Shown here piece after piece: positions 33,131-40,452 of a stretch of DNA of 45,747 nt (position 1 is the stretch's first letter; every line of letters starts with the position of its first letter). The DNA comes from CAYFUT01 sp964346395 (GTDB lineage Bacteria; Bacillota; Halanaerobiia; Halobacteroidales; Halobacteroidaceae), in NCBI GenBank assembly GCA_964346395.1, contig CAYFUT010000014.1:1-45747 (forward strand), in the 5' to 3' direction. Both the position numbers and the translations under genes were made by a program. The notes under the pieces are model-generated. The model was not told the DNA's origin, searched no databases, and saw only the letters and a list, made by a program, of their open reading frames with translations.

Positions 33131-34387
33131 ATGGTGACTGTAAAATTAGAAGTAGATGCTTTAAGTTATAATTATGCTGACCAGGAAGTGTTACAAGGTA
33201 TAAATTTTGCTCTTAAGCAGGGCAAATTCATCGGTTTAATTGGGCCGAATGGTTCGGGAAAATCTACTTTATTAAAGAATATAAATCATATTTTAGAGCC
33301 GCAGGAAGGCACCGTTTATCTAGAAGAGAATCAATTACAGGATTTAGAACAGCAGGATTTAGCTCAAAAACTAGCGTTAGTTCCGCAAAATACAGAAATT
33401 AATTTTGATTTTACAGTAAAGGATATAGTAATGATGGGGCGAACCCCCTATATTAATCGGTTTCGAGGAGAGACGGAAGAAGATTATGAATTAGCTAAGC
33501 AGGCAATGGAGCTGACTAATACGTGGCAGTTAAAGGAACGTTCGCTTAATCAGCTCAGCGGGGGCGAGAGGCAGCGGGTAATATTGGCCCGGAGTTTGGC
33601 TCAGCAGCCGGAAGTGTTGCTGCTTGATGAGCCTACTTCTAGTTTAGATATTAATTATCAATTAGAAATTATGAATTTGCTACGGAAATTTAATCAGGAA
33701 CAGGAATTAACTATTTTAGTTGTTCTCCATGATTTAAATTTAGCAGCTGAGTATTGTGAAGAATTAATTCTGCTTAATGAGGGGCAAATTTATAAGTTTG
33801 GGACGCCTAAAGAAGTAATTACTGCTGAACATATAGAGGAAGTTTACGGCTCGAAAGTGATTATAAAAAAACACTATCCTAGCGGCCGCCCGTATGTAAC
33901 TTTGCTGGATAATAATTATATTCCTGAACAGAAATTAGAACATAAAGTACATTTGATTTGCGGCGGAGGCAGCGGGAGAAATTTAATAGAAGATTTAGTT
34001 CGCTTTGGTTATCAGGTTAGTTGTGGGGTAGTTAATGTTCATGATTCTGATTGGGAAGTAGCCCGTTCTTTTAATTTAGATATGGTGGTTGAAGCTCCCT
34101 TTGATCCGATAAGCAAACAACAACATCAAACCAATTTAGTGCAGATAAAGAAGGCAGACACAGTTATTTTGACTGATCTTCCCTTTGGAACTGGGAATTT
34201 ATTTAATTTAAAAGCTGCTTTGCAGGCAGAAAAAGAAGGAAAAAAAGTAATTGTAATTAATAAGACAGATATTAAAGCTAGAGACTATACTGAGGGACAG
34301 GGTAAAAAATTATTTAATCAGTTAATAAAGGAAGATGTGGTAGTAGTAAATAAGGAAGAAGAAGTAATTGAAAAATTATCAGTATAG
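33131..34387 (+). CDS. btuD: Corrinoid ABC transporter ATPase BtuD1 with extra C-terminal domain
   Basis: The first 255 residues are a FepC/BtuD-type ABC ATPase: Walker A GPNGSGKST (38-46), signature LSGGERQRV, Walker B VLLLDEPTSSLD, and the H-loop VLHDLNLA. About 155 further residues follow, beginning HKVHLICGGGSGRNLIEDL. This part looks like a separate Rossmann-like alpha/beta domain (VSCGVVNVHDSDWEVA, then ADTVILTDLPFGTGNLFNL and KKVIVINKTD). Its role is unknown; a nucleotide- or corrinoid-binding regulatory domain is possible. The second ATPase in the window (37416-38171) lacks it. ATG 33131 is better spaced from GGGGG than GTG 33128. Confidence 0.9.
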   Translation: MVTVKLEVDALSYNYADQEVLQGINFALKQGKFIGLIGPNGSGKSTLLKNINHILEPQEGTVYLEENQLQDLEQQDLAQKLALVPQNTEINFDFTVKDIVMMGRTPYINRFRGETEEDYELAKQAMELTNTWQLKERSLNQLSGGERQRVILARSLAQQPEVLLLDEPTSSLDINYQLEIMNLLRKFNQEQELTILVVLHDLNLAAEYCEELILLNEGQIYKFGTPKEVITAEHIEEVYGSKVIIKKHYPSGRPYVTLLDNNYIPEQKLEHKVHLICGGGSGRNLIEDLVRFGYQVSCGVVNVHDSDWEVARSFNLDMVVEAPFDPISKQQHQTNLVQIKKADTVILTDLPFGTGNLFNLKAALQAEKEGKKVIVINKTDIKARDYTEGQGKKLFNQLIKEDVVVVNKEEEVIEKLSV

Positions 34388-34439
34388 ATTTAATGAGATC
34401 CCCAAAAGCTAATGTAAAGTTTATAAGGGGGGAGCAAAG

Positions 34440-34880
34440 ATGAAGCCGGAAAGGTTAATTAGAAAATTGAATTGGTTTTATTCGCTGGAAACACAGCAGT
34501 ATAAAATGTATGGGAAGCAATCTGCTAATATAAATGATAAATATTTGAGTAAAGTTTTTAACCAATTAGCGGAGATTGAGCTAGAACATGCTTATAAAAT
34601 AGAAGAATATATAAAGACTTTAGGGGAAGAAGCTACTGTAGTAGGAGGAGTATTGGCTACTATTTCTGGGAAAACAGCGGGAGAATTAACTTCAATAGTA
34701 GAGCCAAGGAAAATGTATAAATTTGATATTTTGTTGGAAACGAAGGCTATTTCAGATTACAAAAAGTTAATTAAACAAGTAGAAACTCAGGAATTAAAAG
34801 ATTTATTGTGGACGAATGCCATTGAAGAAGATCTACATCGAGGTTGGTTTGAAAGCAGGAAAATTGAATTAGAGCAATAA
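34440..34880 (+). CDS. Ferritin-like diiron protein of unknown function
   Basis: The 146-residue, four-helix protein keeps a complete diiron ligand set: Glu17, Glu47-x2-His50, Glu100 and Glu130-x2-His133. This places it in the rubrerythrin/ferritin-like superfamily. It lacks the C-terminal rubredoxin Cys domain of rubrerythrin. It could detoxify peroxide or oxygen to protect reduced corrinoid chemistry, or oxidise an unknown substrate. It follows btuD1 by 52 bases and its 3' end carries the promoter of riboswitch 2, so it is the last gene of the first cobamide unit. ATG 34440 follows a GGGGGGAG site. Confidence 0.75.
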   Translation: MKPERLIRKLNWFYSLETQQYKMYGKQSANINDKYLSKVFNQLAEIELEHAYKIEEYIKTLGEEATVVGGVLATISGKTAGELTSIVEPRKMYKFDILLETKAISDYKKLIKQVETQELKDLLWTNAIEEDLHRGWFESRKIELEQ

Positions 34881-34893
34881 ATCTTGGTATAAT
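34864..34893 (+). promoter_or_regulatory. Promoter for riboswitch 2
   Basis: TTGAAT (34864-34869), an 18-base spacer and TATAAT (34888-34893), with the extended -10 bases TGG before it. The -35 lies inside the end of the ferritin-like gene. Confidence 0.7.
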
Positions 34894-34920
34894 TTCATAA
34901 TTTATAAAAATTAAATAATG

Positions 34921-35104
34921 TGTTAATGTCTAGGTGCCTCTAACTACGGTTAGGGGAGGATAGGGAATCAGGTGTAAATCCTGAGCGGACCCGCCACTGT
35001 AACTAGTTAATTTGGTTAAATTCCACTCAATTGGTATTGGGGAAGGAATTTAACTTAAGTGTTAAGCTAGAAGCCAGAAGACCTGCCTGGTCATTAATTT
35101 ACCG
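34921..35104 (+). promoter_or_regulatory. Cobalamin riboswitch 2
   Basis: Same aptamer as riboswitch 1: GGTGCCTCTAACTACGGTTA, GGGAATCAGGTGTAAATCC, ACCCGCCACTGTAACTAG, and the B12 box AAGCCAGAAGACCTGCC (35071-35087). The closing stem pairs TTAATGTCTAGG (34924-34935) with CCTGGTCATTAA near 35086-35097. It controls btuF2CD2-cobO-cobT. Confidence 0.95.
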
Positions 35105-35174
35105 TATCCTTCGGGGACAGGATTGGTAGGAGTTTTAGATTGTATAACCCATGTATGGGGTGTAGATCTAAATC

Positions 35175-35217
35175 ATCCTCAATCTTGGTATCCGGGATTG
35201 AGGATTTTTAATTTTTT
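35175..35217 (+). terminator. Riboswitch 2 terminator
   Basis: ATCCTCAATC (35175-35184) pairs perfectly with GATTGAGGAT (35196-35205) and is followed by TTTTAATTTTTT. Another hairpin, around ACCCATGTATGGGGT (35146-35160), precedes it as part of the switch. Confidence 0.9.
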
Positions 35218-35258
35218 GGGAAAGCTTATTTTAAATTAAAAAAAAGGAGATGTTATTA

Positions 35259-36269
35259 ATGTTTAATAAGAAAACAAAGGCATTACTTTTAATTACATTG
35301 TTGGTATTTTCTTTGTCAGTAACTGCTAACGCTGGGCAGCAAGTTCAAATTAAAGATTATGAAGGAGTACAATCTACAGTAGAACTGCCGGCTGAAAAAA
35401 TTGTTTGTTTAAGTGCTTCGATGAATCAAATTTTGCTAGCTTTAGAGGTTGAAGATAGAATTGTAGGGTGGGATAAAAATAGTAAAGAAGATGTATTTCC
35501 TAAATTAGAAAAAGAAATAACTGTTGTTGGAGAGAATTCACATAAGCCGCAGATAGAAGCTATTGCCCAGCTTAATCCTGATGTGGTAATTGCTAGTACT
35601 ATGCTACAGGAAGATGCTCGAAAAAAGATCGAATCTTTTGGAATTCCTGTAATTGTAGAGCGTTCTTCAGATCCGGAAAGAATTCTGCAAACTATAAGAA
35701 ATATTGGGGTTATTGTAGAAGAATCCAAGCGGGCAGAGAAATTAGTCAATTTTATTTCTAAATACCGAAACTTAATTAAAAACAGATTAAAAGATATTGA
35801 AGATAGTGAAAAAAAGACAGTTTATTGGGAGTGGTATAAACCTTATAAGACAGGAGCGGAAGGTTCTAATGTGCATCCAAAGATAACTTCAGCAGGAGGA
35901 ATTAATATTTGTGCGGATGCTAAAGGTAGATATCCTCAAGTATCAAGTGAATATGTTTGGGAGAGCAATCCGCAGGTAATTGTCAAGCAAGAAAGTCGAG
36001 GTGCTTCTCTGGATGAAATGAAAAAAACCCATCAAAAAGTAATCAATAGAGAGAGTTTACAGGAAACTTCTGCTGTTAAAAATAGTCGGGTATATGTAAT
36101 CACTTGGGATATTTTTAGTGGATTAACTTCAGTTATTGGAGATCTTTATTTTGCAAAATGGATTCAACCTAAGCAATTTGAAGATATTAATCCGGATCAA
36201 GTATATTCTAAATTGTTAACTAAGTTTTTTGAGCTTGAAAATCATATTCCCCGGGCGTATCCTAATTAA
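35259..36269 (+). CDS. Corrinoid or metal-chelate ABC transporter substrate-binding protein BtuF2
   Basis: The 336-residue periplasmic binding protein of the BtuF/FepB superfamily has a signal peptide (about 1-26, ending TANAG) and no lipobox Cys. Landmarks are EKIVCLSASMNQILLALEVEDRIVGWD, IEAIAQLNPDVVIAS and HPKITSAGGINICADA. The C-terminal part, VYVITWDIFSGLTSVIGDLYFAKW, differs from BtuF1 and resembles binding proteins of methanogens and clostridia, so its ligand may be a different corrinoid or a metal chelate. ATG 35259 is preferred to ATG 35250, which abuts the AAGGAG site. It is directly under riboswitch 2. Confidence 0.82.
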   Translation: MFNKKTKALLLITLLVFSLSVTANAGQQVQIKDYEGVQSTVELPAEKIVCLSASMNQILLALEVEDRIVGWDKNSKEDVFPKLEKEITVVGENSHKPQIEAIAQLNPDVVIASTMLQEDARKKIESFGIPVIVERSSDPERILQTIRNIGVIVEESKRAEKLVNFISKYRNLIKNRLKDIEDSEKKTVYWEWYKPYKTGAEGSNVHPKITSAGGINICADAKGRYPQVSSEYVWESNPQVIVKQESRGASLDEMKKTHQKVINRESLQETSAVKNSRVYVITWDIFSGLTSVIGDLYFAKWIQPKQFEDINPDQVYSKLLTKFFELENHIPRAYPN

Positions 36270-36276
36270 ATCAATA

Positions 36277-36317
36277 TGTAGGGGTTACAAATTTAATTTG
36301 TAACCCCTACATTTTTT
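36277..36317 (+). terminator. Strong hairpin terminator between btuF2 and btuC2
   Basis: TGTAGGGGTTACAAAT (36277-36292) pairs perfectly with the strand at 36296-36311, with a three-base loop and six T residues after it. It lies inside the operon, 14 bases before the btuC2 start. Confidence 0.92.
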
Positions 36318-36330
36318 AGGAGGAGATATA

Positions 36331-37419
36331 GTGGCTGTTAGTAAATTAGGTCAAAATAATATTTATAAAACAATAAACAAAAGGAAAACAATTTTATTAA
36401 TTTTAATGGCTGTTAGTTTAATTTTGGGAATAGCTTATACCGTTTCTTTAGGAGTTGCTGAGATTTCTATGGCAGAAGTCTATGGTTTGCTGACGTCAAA
36501 ATTATTGGGCTTAGATACTAAAAAATATTCTACTTTTGTGCAAGGGATAGTACTGCGAATTAGGTTACCAAGAGTTTTATTGGCTGTGATAACTGGCTTA
36601 GCTTTAGGATGTACAGGAGTTATTATGCAGTCTATTTTACGCAATCCGTTGGCTAGTCCTTATACTTTAGGGGTGTCGGCAGGTTCAGCCTTTGGAGCGG
36701 GGTTGGCTATAGTTGTGGGGCATGTTATTATTGGTTCAGATATTATGGCTCAGTATGGTTCGTGGGTGACGATAATAGGTGCGTTTATGATGGGCACTTT
36801 GACAATATTAATAATTAATTTTATTACTTCACTAAAAGGTGGCGGAACTGCTCTGCTTATTTTGGCTGGGGTGGCGTTAAGCTATTTGTTTTCAGCTGGT
36901 CTGTCATTTTTTAAATATATTGCCGGGCATGATGAACTGACAGAATTAACAGTTTGGTTGATGGGGGGACTGCATAGAGCTGAGTGGATAGATATATTAA
37001 TTTTAACTCCAATTATAATTGGAGGATTAATTATTTTATTGCGGATGGCCTGGGATATTAACGCCCTTAATGCGGGAGAAGAAGTAGCAAAAAATTTAGG
37101 GGTAGATGTGCAAAAGTTGAGAAAAAAAGGCAGTATTCTTTCGGCGTTACTAACAAGTTGTGTAATTGCTTTTACAGGTATAATCGGTTTTATTGGTTTA
37201 GTAGCCCCTCATATCGGGCGGATGATATTTGGTAATGATAATAGATATTTAATTATAGCTTCTGGTATATTGGGGGCGCTTATTTTATTGGGCGCGGATA
37301 CTGCAGCTCGATTAATTGTTGACCCGGCTGAACTGCCGGTAGGAATTATTACTTCTATAGCTGGAGCGCCGTTTTTTCTCTATCTATTGATTAAGAAGAG
37401 GAGTGACTACTGGTCATGA
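36331..37419 (+). CDS. Corrinoid/metal-chelate ABC transporter permease BtuC2
   Basis: FecCD/BtuC family permease of 362 residues with about ten membrane helices. Landmarks are RLPRVLLAVITGLALGCTGV, QSILRNPLASPYTLGVSAGSA, GFIGLVAPHIGRMIFGNDNR and ELPVGIITSIAGAPFFLYLL. GTG 36331 follows AGGAGGAG. The stop overlaps the ATPase start by four bases. It is the partner of BtuF2. Confidence 0.92.
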   Translation: MAVSKLGQNNIYKTINKRKTILLILMAVSLILGIAYTVSLGVAEISMAEVYGLLTSKLLGLDTKKYSTFVQGIVLRIRLPRVLLAVITGLALGCTGVIMQSILRNPLASPYTLGVSAGSAFGAGLAIVVGHVIIGSDIMAQYGSWVTIIGAFMMGTLTILIINFITSLKGGGTALLILAGVALSYLFSAGLSFFKYIAGHDELTELTVWLMGGLHRAEWIDILILTPIIIGGLIILLRMAWDINALNAGEEVAKNLGVDVQKLRKKGSILSALLTSCVIAFTGIIGFIGLVAPHIGRMIFGNDNRYLIIASGILGALILLGADTAARLIVDPAELPVGIITSIAGAPFFLYLLIKKRSDYWS

Positions 37420-38171
37420 TAGATTGTAATAATTTAAAGTTTTCTTATGCTCAACAGAATATATTTAGCGAACTAGATATTAATTTCCCTCCGGAGCAGT
37501 TATCTAGTATTGTCGGTCCCAATGGAGTGGGCAAGTCAACATTAGTTAAATGTTTATGTAATATCTATAGTGTAAAGCAAGGGGTAGTATATGTAGAAGG
37601 AGAGGAAATTTCTAAAATAGATTCACAGCAGTTAGCTAAAAAATTGGGGTATGTGCCGCAAAAGCAAAAGACTGCTTTTTCAATGACTGTTTATGAGCTG
37701 ATTTTATTAGGCCGAAAGCCGTATATTAATTGGCGGGTAACTGCTGAAGATGAGAAAATAGTGGAGACTATACTGGACAAATTAGATATAATAAATTTAG
37801 CGGAAAGAAAAATAAATACTTTAAGTGGAGGGGAACGCCAAAAGGTAGTTATTGCTAGAGTTTTGGCTCAGGAGCCAAGTATAATTTTCTTTGATGAGCC
37901 GACTTCAAATCTTGATTTAAAGCATCAGTTGGAAGTAATGGAATTGCTTTCTGATTTAGCTGGCAGGGAAGAAGCAACTGTGGTTGTAGTTATGCATGAT
38001 TTAAATTTGGCAAGTAAGTTTTCTGATAATGTATTTTTGTTAGGGAGGGAAGGAATTTATGCTCAAGGTAATCCGGAGGAAGTATTTACGCCTGAAAATA
38101 TTAAAGAGGTTTACGGTGTAGAAGTTGAAATAATAAATGATAGCTTGGGAAGGCATATAATTTTAGTTTAA
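37416..38171 (+). CDS. Corrinoid/metal-chelate ABC transporter ATPase BtuD2
   Basis: The 251-residue ATPase has Walker A GPNGVGKST (34-42), signature LSGGERQKV, Walker B IIFFDEPTSNLDLK and H-loop VMHDLNLA. It is of normal FepC/BtuD length, without the C-terminal domain of BtuD1. ATG 37416 overlaps the btuC2 end (ATGA). It energises the BtuFCD2 importer. Confidence 0.92.
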   Translation: MIDCNNLKFSYAQQNIFSELDINFPPEQLSSIVGPNGVGKSTLVKCLCNIYSVKQGVVYVEGEEISKIDSQQLAKKLGYVPQKQKTAFSMTVYELILLGRKPYINWRVTAEDEKIVETILDKLDIINLAERKINTLSGGERQKVVIARVLAQEPSIIFFDEPTSNLDLKHQLEVMELLSDLAGREEATVVVVMHDLNLASKFSDNVFLLGREGIYAQGNPEEVFTPENIKEVYGVEVEIINDSLGRHIILV

Positions 38172-38192
38172 TAGGAAAGGAGTTAAAATCTT

Positions 38193-38705
38193 ATGGCTAG
38201 TATGCTTCAAGTTTATACTGGGCAGGGAAAAGGGAAAACTACTGCGGCACTTGGTTTAGCTATTAGGGCAGCAGGAGCAGGTAAGAAAGTATTTATTGGT
38301 CAATTTGTGAAAGGAATGAAATATAGTGAGTTAGATGTGTTAAAGGAGGTAGATGATATTACAGTAAAGCAATATGGGCTGGATTGTTTTATTGAAAATA
38401 AGCCGACTGAAGAAGATATTCAAGCAGCGCAAAAGGGATTGGAAGATATGAAAGAGATTTTAGAATTCGGAGAGTATCAATTGGTTATTTTAGATGAAGC
38501 TAATATTGCTACTTATTATGGATTATTTCCAGTCGAAGAATTAATAACTGCAGTTAATAATAGAGCTGAAAATGTAGAAGCTGTGGTTACGGGAAGAATG
38601 GCCGATGATAAGATTATTGAAGTAGCCGATTTAGTGACAGAAATGAAAGAAGTTAAACATTATTATCAAGCAGGTGTAACAGCAAGAGAAGGAATAGAAA
38701 AGTAA
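38193..38705 (+). CDS. cobO: Cob(I)yrinic acid a,c-diamide adenosyltransferase (CobO/CobA/BtuR)
   Basis: Attaches the 5'-deoxyadenosyl group from ATP to the reduced cobalt of corrinoids, so imported corrinoids become adenosyl forms. The 170-residue protein has the unusual P-loop GQGKGKTT (10-17), FVKGMKYSELD, LVILDEANIA and the closing YYQAGVTAREGIE, typical of the CobA family. It follows btuD2 by 21 bases under riboswitch 2. Confidence 0.95.
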   Translation: MASMLQVYTGQGKGKTTAALGLAIRAAGAGKKVFIGQFVKGMKYSELDVLKEVDDITVKQYGLDCFIENKPTEEDIQAAQKGLEDMKEILEFGEYQLVILDEANIATYYGLFPVEELITAVNNRAENVEAVVTGRMADDKIIEVADLVTEMKEVKHYYQAGVTAREGIEK

Positions 38706-38733
38706 AAAAATAAATTAAAGAGGAGTGGAAAAA

Positions 38734-39780
38734 ATGAAATTATTATCTAAAACTATCGAACAGGTTGAAGAGTTAGATGAGGCTAAAATGACTGAGGCTA
38801 AAAAAAGGTTAGATAGTTTAACCAAACCACCGGGGAGTTTAGGGCAGTTAGAAGATGTAGCTATTAAACTAGCAGGGATAACCGGAGAATTGTTTCCTCA
38901 GGTTGATTACAAACAGCATGTGGTTATGGCTGGAGATCACGGTGTAGTTTCCGAAGGAGTGAGTGCTTTTCCCCAAGAAGTTACGGTGCAGATGGTTCAT
39001 AATTTCTTAAATGGCGGGGCCGCTGTTAATGTATTAGCTAATCAAGTGGGAGCGGAAGTTTCGATTGTAGATATAGGAGTAGCAGAAGAAATAACAGCTG
39101 ACGGATTAATTAATAAAAAGGTTAAGCTTGGTACTGATAATTTGGCCCAAGGGCCAGCAATGTCGCGACAGGAAGCAGTCACTAGTTTAGAAGTAGGAAT
39201 TGAGGTAGCTAATAATTTAGTTGCAGAAGGTGCTAACTTAATTGGAACAGGAGAAATGGGGATTGGAAATACAACGCCTAGCAGTGCTATTTTAGCAGCT
39301 ATGACTGACTTATCTTTAGATGAGATAGTTGGTTATGGAACAGGAATTGATGATCAAGGATTAAAGAAGAAAAAAGAGATAATCAAGCAAGCTTTAAAAC
39401 TTAATCAACCCCAGGCTGATGATGGGATTGATGTATTGACTAAAGTTGGCGGATTAGAGATTGGCGGAATGGCTGGGGTAATGTTAGGAGCGGCAGCTAA
39501 GCGAGTGCCAGTATTGGTTGATGGGTTGATTTCGGGAGCAGCAGCCTTAATTGCAAAGCAGATAGAACCTCAAGTTACCCATTATCTTTTGCCGTCTCAT
39601 AAATCAGAGGAACCGGGTCATATTAGAATGCATCAATTATTAGATTTAAAACCGATGCTTGATTTGAATATGCGCTTAGGAGAAGGTACGGGAGCTGTGT
39701 TAGGAATGGAGTTAGTAGAAGCAGCAACCAGAATTATTAGTGGGATGGCAACTTTTGAAGAAGCAGAAATAAAAGTGTAA
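38734..39780 (+). CDS. cobT: Nicotinate-nucleotide:dimethylbenzimidazole phosphoribosyltransferase CobT
   Basis: Activates the lower-ligand base (5,6-dimethylbenzimidazole or another base) to its alpha-ribotide for cobamide assembly. The 348-residue protein has LTKPPGSLGQLE near the start, VVMAGDHGV, GEMGIGNTTPSSA and the catalytic Glu317 in GEGTGAVLG, which falls on the same number as in Salmonella CobT when ATG 38734 is used. GTG 38725 overlaps AGGAG and is rejected. With cobO it allows remodelling of salvaged corrinoids. cobS, cobU and cbiB are not in the window. Confidence 0.96.
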   Translation: MKLLSKTIEQVEELDEAKMTEAKKRLDSLTKPPGSLGQLEDVAIKLAGITGELFPQVDYKQHVVMAGDHGVVSEGVSAFPQEVTVQMVHNFLNGGAAVNVLANQVGAEVSIVDIGVAEEITADGLINKKVKLGTDNLAQGPAMSRQEAVTSLEVGIEVANNLVAEGANLIGTGEMGIGNTTPSSAILAAMTDLSLDEIVGYGTGIDDQGLKKKKEIIKQALKLNQPQADDGIDVLTKVGGLEIGGMAGVMLGAAAKRVPVLVDGLISGAAALIAKQIEPQVTHYLLPSHKSEEPGHIRMHQLLDLKPMLDLNMRLGEGTGAVLGMELVEAATRIISGMATFEEAEIKV

Positions 39781-39865
39781 AAATATAAAAAATTATTAAT
39801 AAATTTAGGTTAAAAGATTGCAAATAACACTTGTTTATGTTATTCTGAATTATGAGTTAGTTATT

Positions 39866-39874
39866 TGTTATAAT
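39866..39874 (+). promoter_or_regulatory. Extended -10 promoter upstream of riboswitch 3
   Basis: TGTTATAAT is an exact TGn-TATAAT element about 160 bases before the third riboswitch. No good -35 is visible. The 255 bases from cobT to the riboswitch are very AT-rich, with no terminator recognised after cobT and nothing else supportable. Confidence 0.4.
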
Positions 39875-40035
39875 GTGATGTAGTTTCTAGATTTAGAGAA
39901 AAAGAAGTTTAGATATATTAATCAGTTTTGCATTTATTTTATAAAATTACTTATATTTTAAGCTAATTAATAATAAAATTAACTGAAGACTGTTTTTAGA
40001 AACAATTCACTTGTGTAGATTAAATAAAATTAAAT

Positions 40036-40205
40036 ATGTTAGCAGGGCAATGAAAGTTCTCTATTTTGTAGAGATTAAAAAGGAAAACGGTGAAAATCCG
40101 TTGCTGTAGTCGCAGCTGTAACCAGTAATTTTTTTAACATCTTCACTGCAGATAGCAGGAAGGAGATGTTAGTTAAAGTCTGGAAGCCAGAAGACTTGCT
40201 TTTGT
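40036..40205 (+). promoter_or_regulatory. Cobalamin riboswitch 3 (divergent)
   Basis: The core shows GGAAAACGGTGAAAATCCG, then GTCGCAGCTGTAACC, an arm CATCTTCACTGCAG/CAGGAAGGAGATG, and the B12 box AAGCCAGAAGACTTGCT (40184-40200). The closing stem pairs AGCAGG (40041-40046) with CTTGCT (40195-40200). It departs from the other two at the CCCGCCACTGTAA segment, but order and spacing fit a cobalamin aptamer. Downstream hairpins CTAACC/GGTTAG (40243-40248 with 40286-40291) precede the terminator. Confidence 0.85.
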
Positions 40206-40292
40206 TGTTCGCTTCATATACTCCGGCTTAGAGGTTGTGAAGCTAACCTGAGAAGTTGCTAATTTTGTATTGGTGGTAATTTTGCGGTTAGT

Positions 40293-40326
40293 AGAGCTGT
40301 CTCTTATTAGGGGGCAGCTCTTTTTG
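40293..40326 (+). terminator. Riboswitch 3 terminator
   Basis: AGAGCTGTC (40293-40301) pairs with GGCAGCTCT (40313-40321), one G-U pair allowed, followed by TTTTGTA. Cobalamin binding would end transcription before the ABC transporter genes. The 126 bases from here to the first gene hold AAGGAGGGGG (40369-40378) that precedes only a two-codon frame. Confidence 0.85.
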
Positions 40327-40452
40327 TATATTTTATAAAAAAAGCAGTAGGTGAAAAAATTGTTTGTTAAGGAGGGGGTAATTAGATAATGGTTTAGGAA
40401 TCAATATTAAGTGATTAAAGTAAAACTACAATATAAGTTAGGAGGAGTTTTA

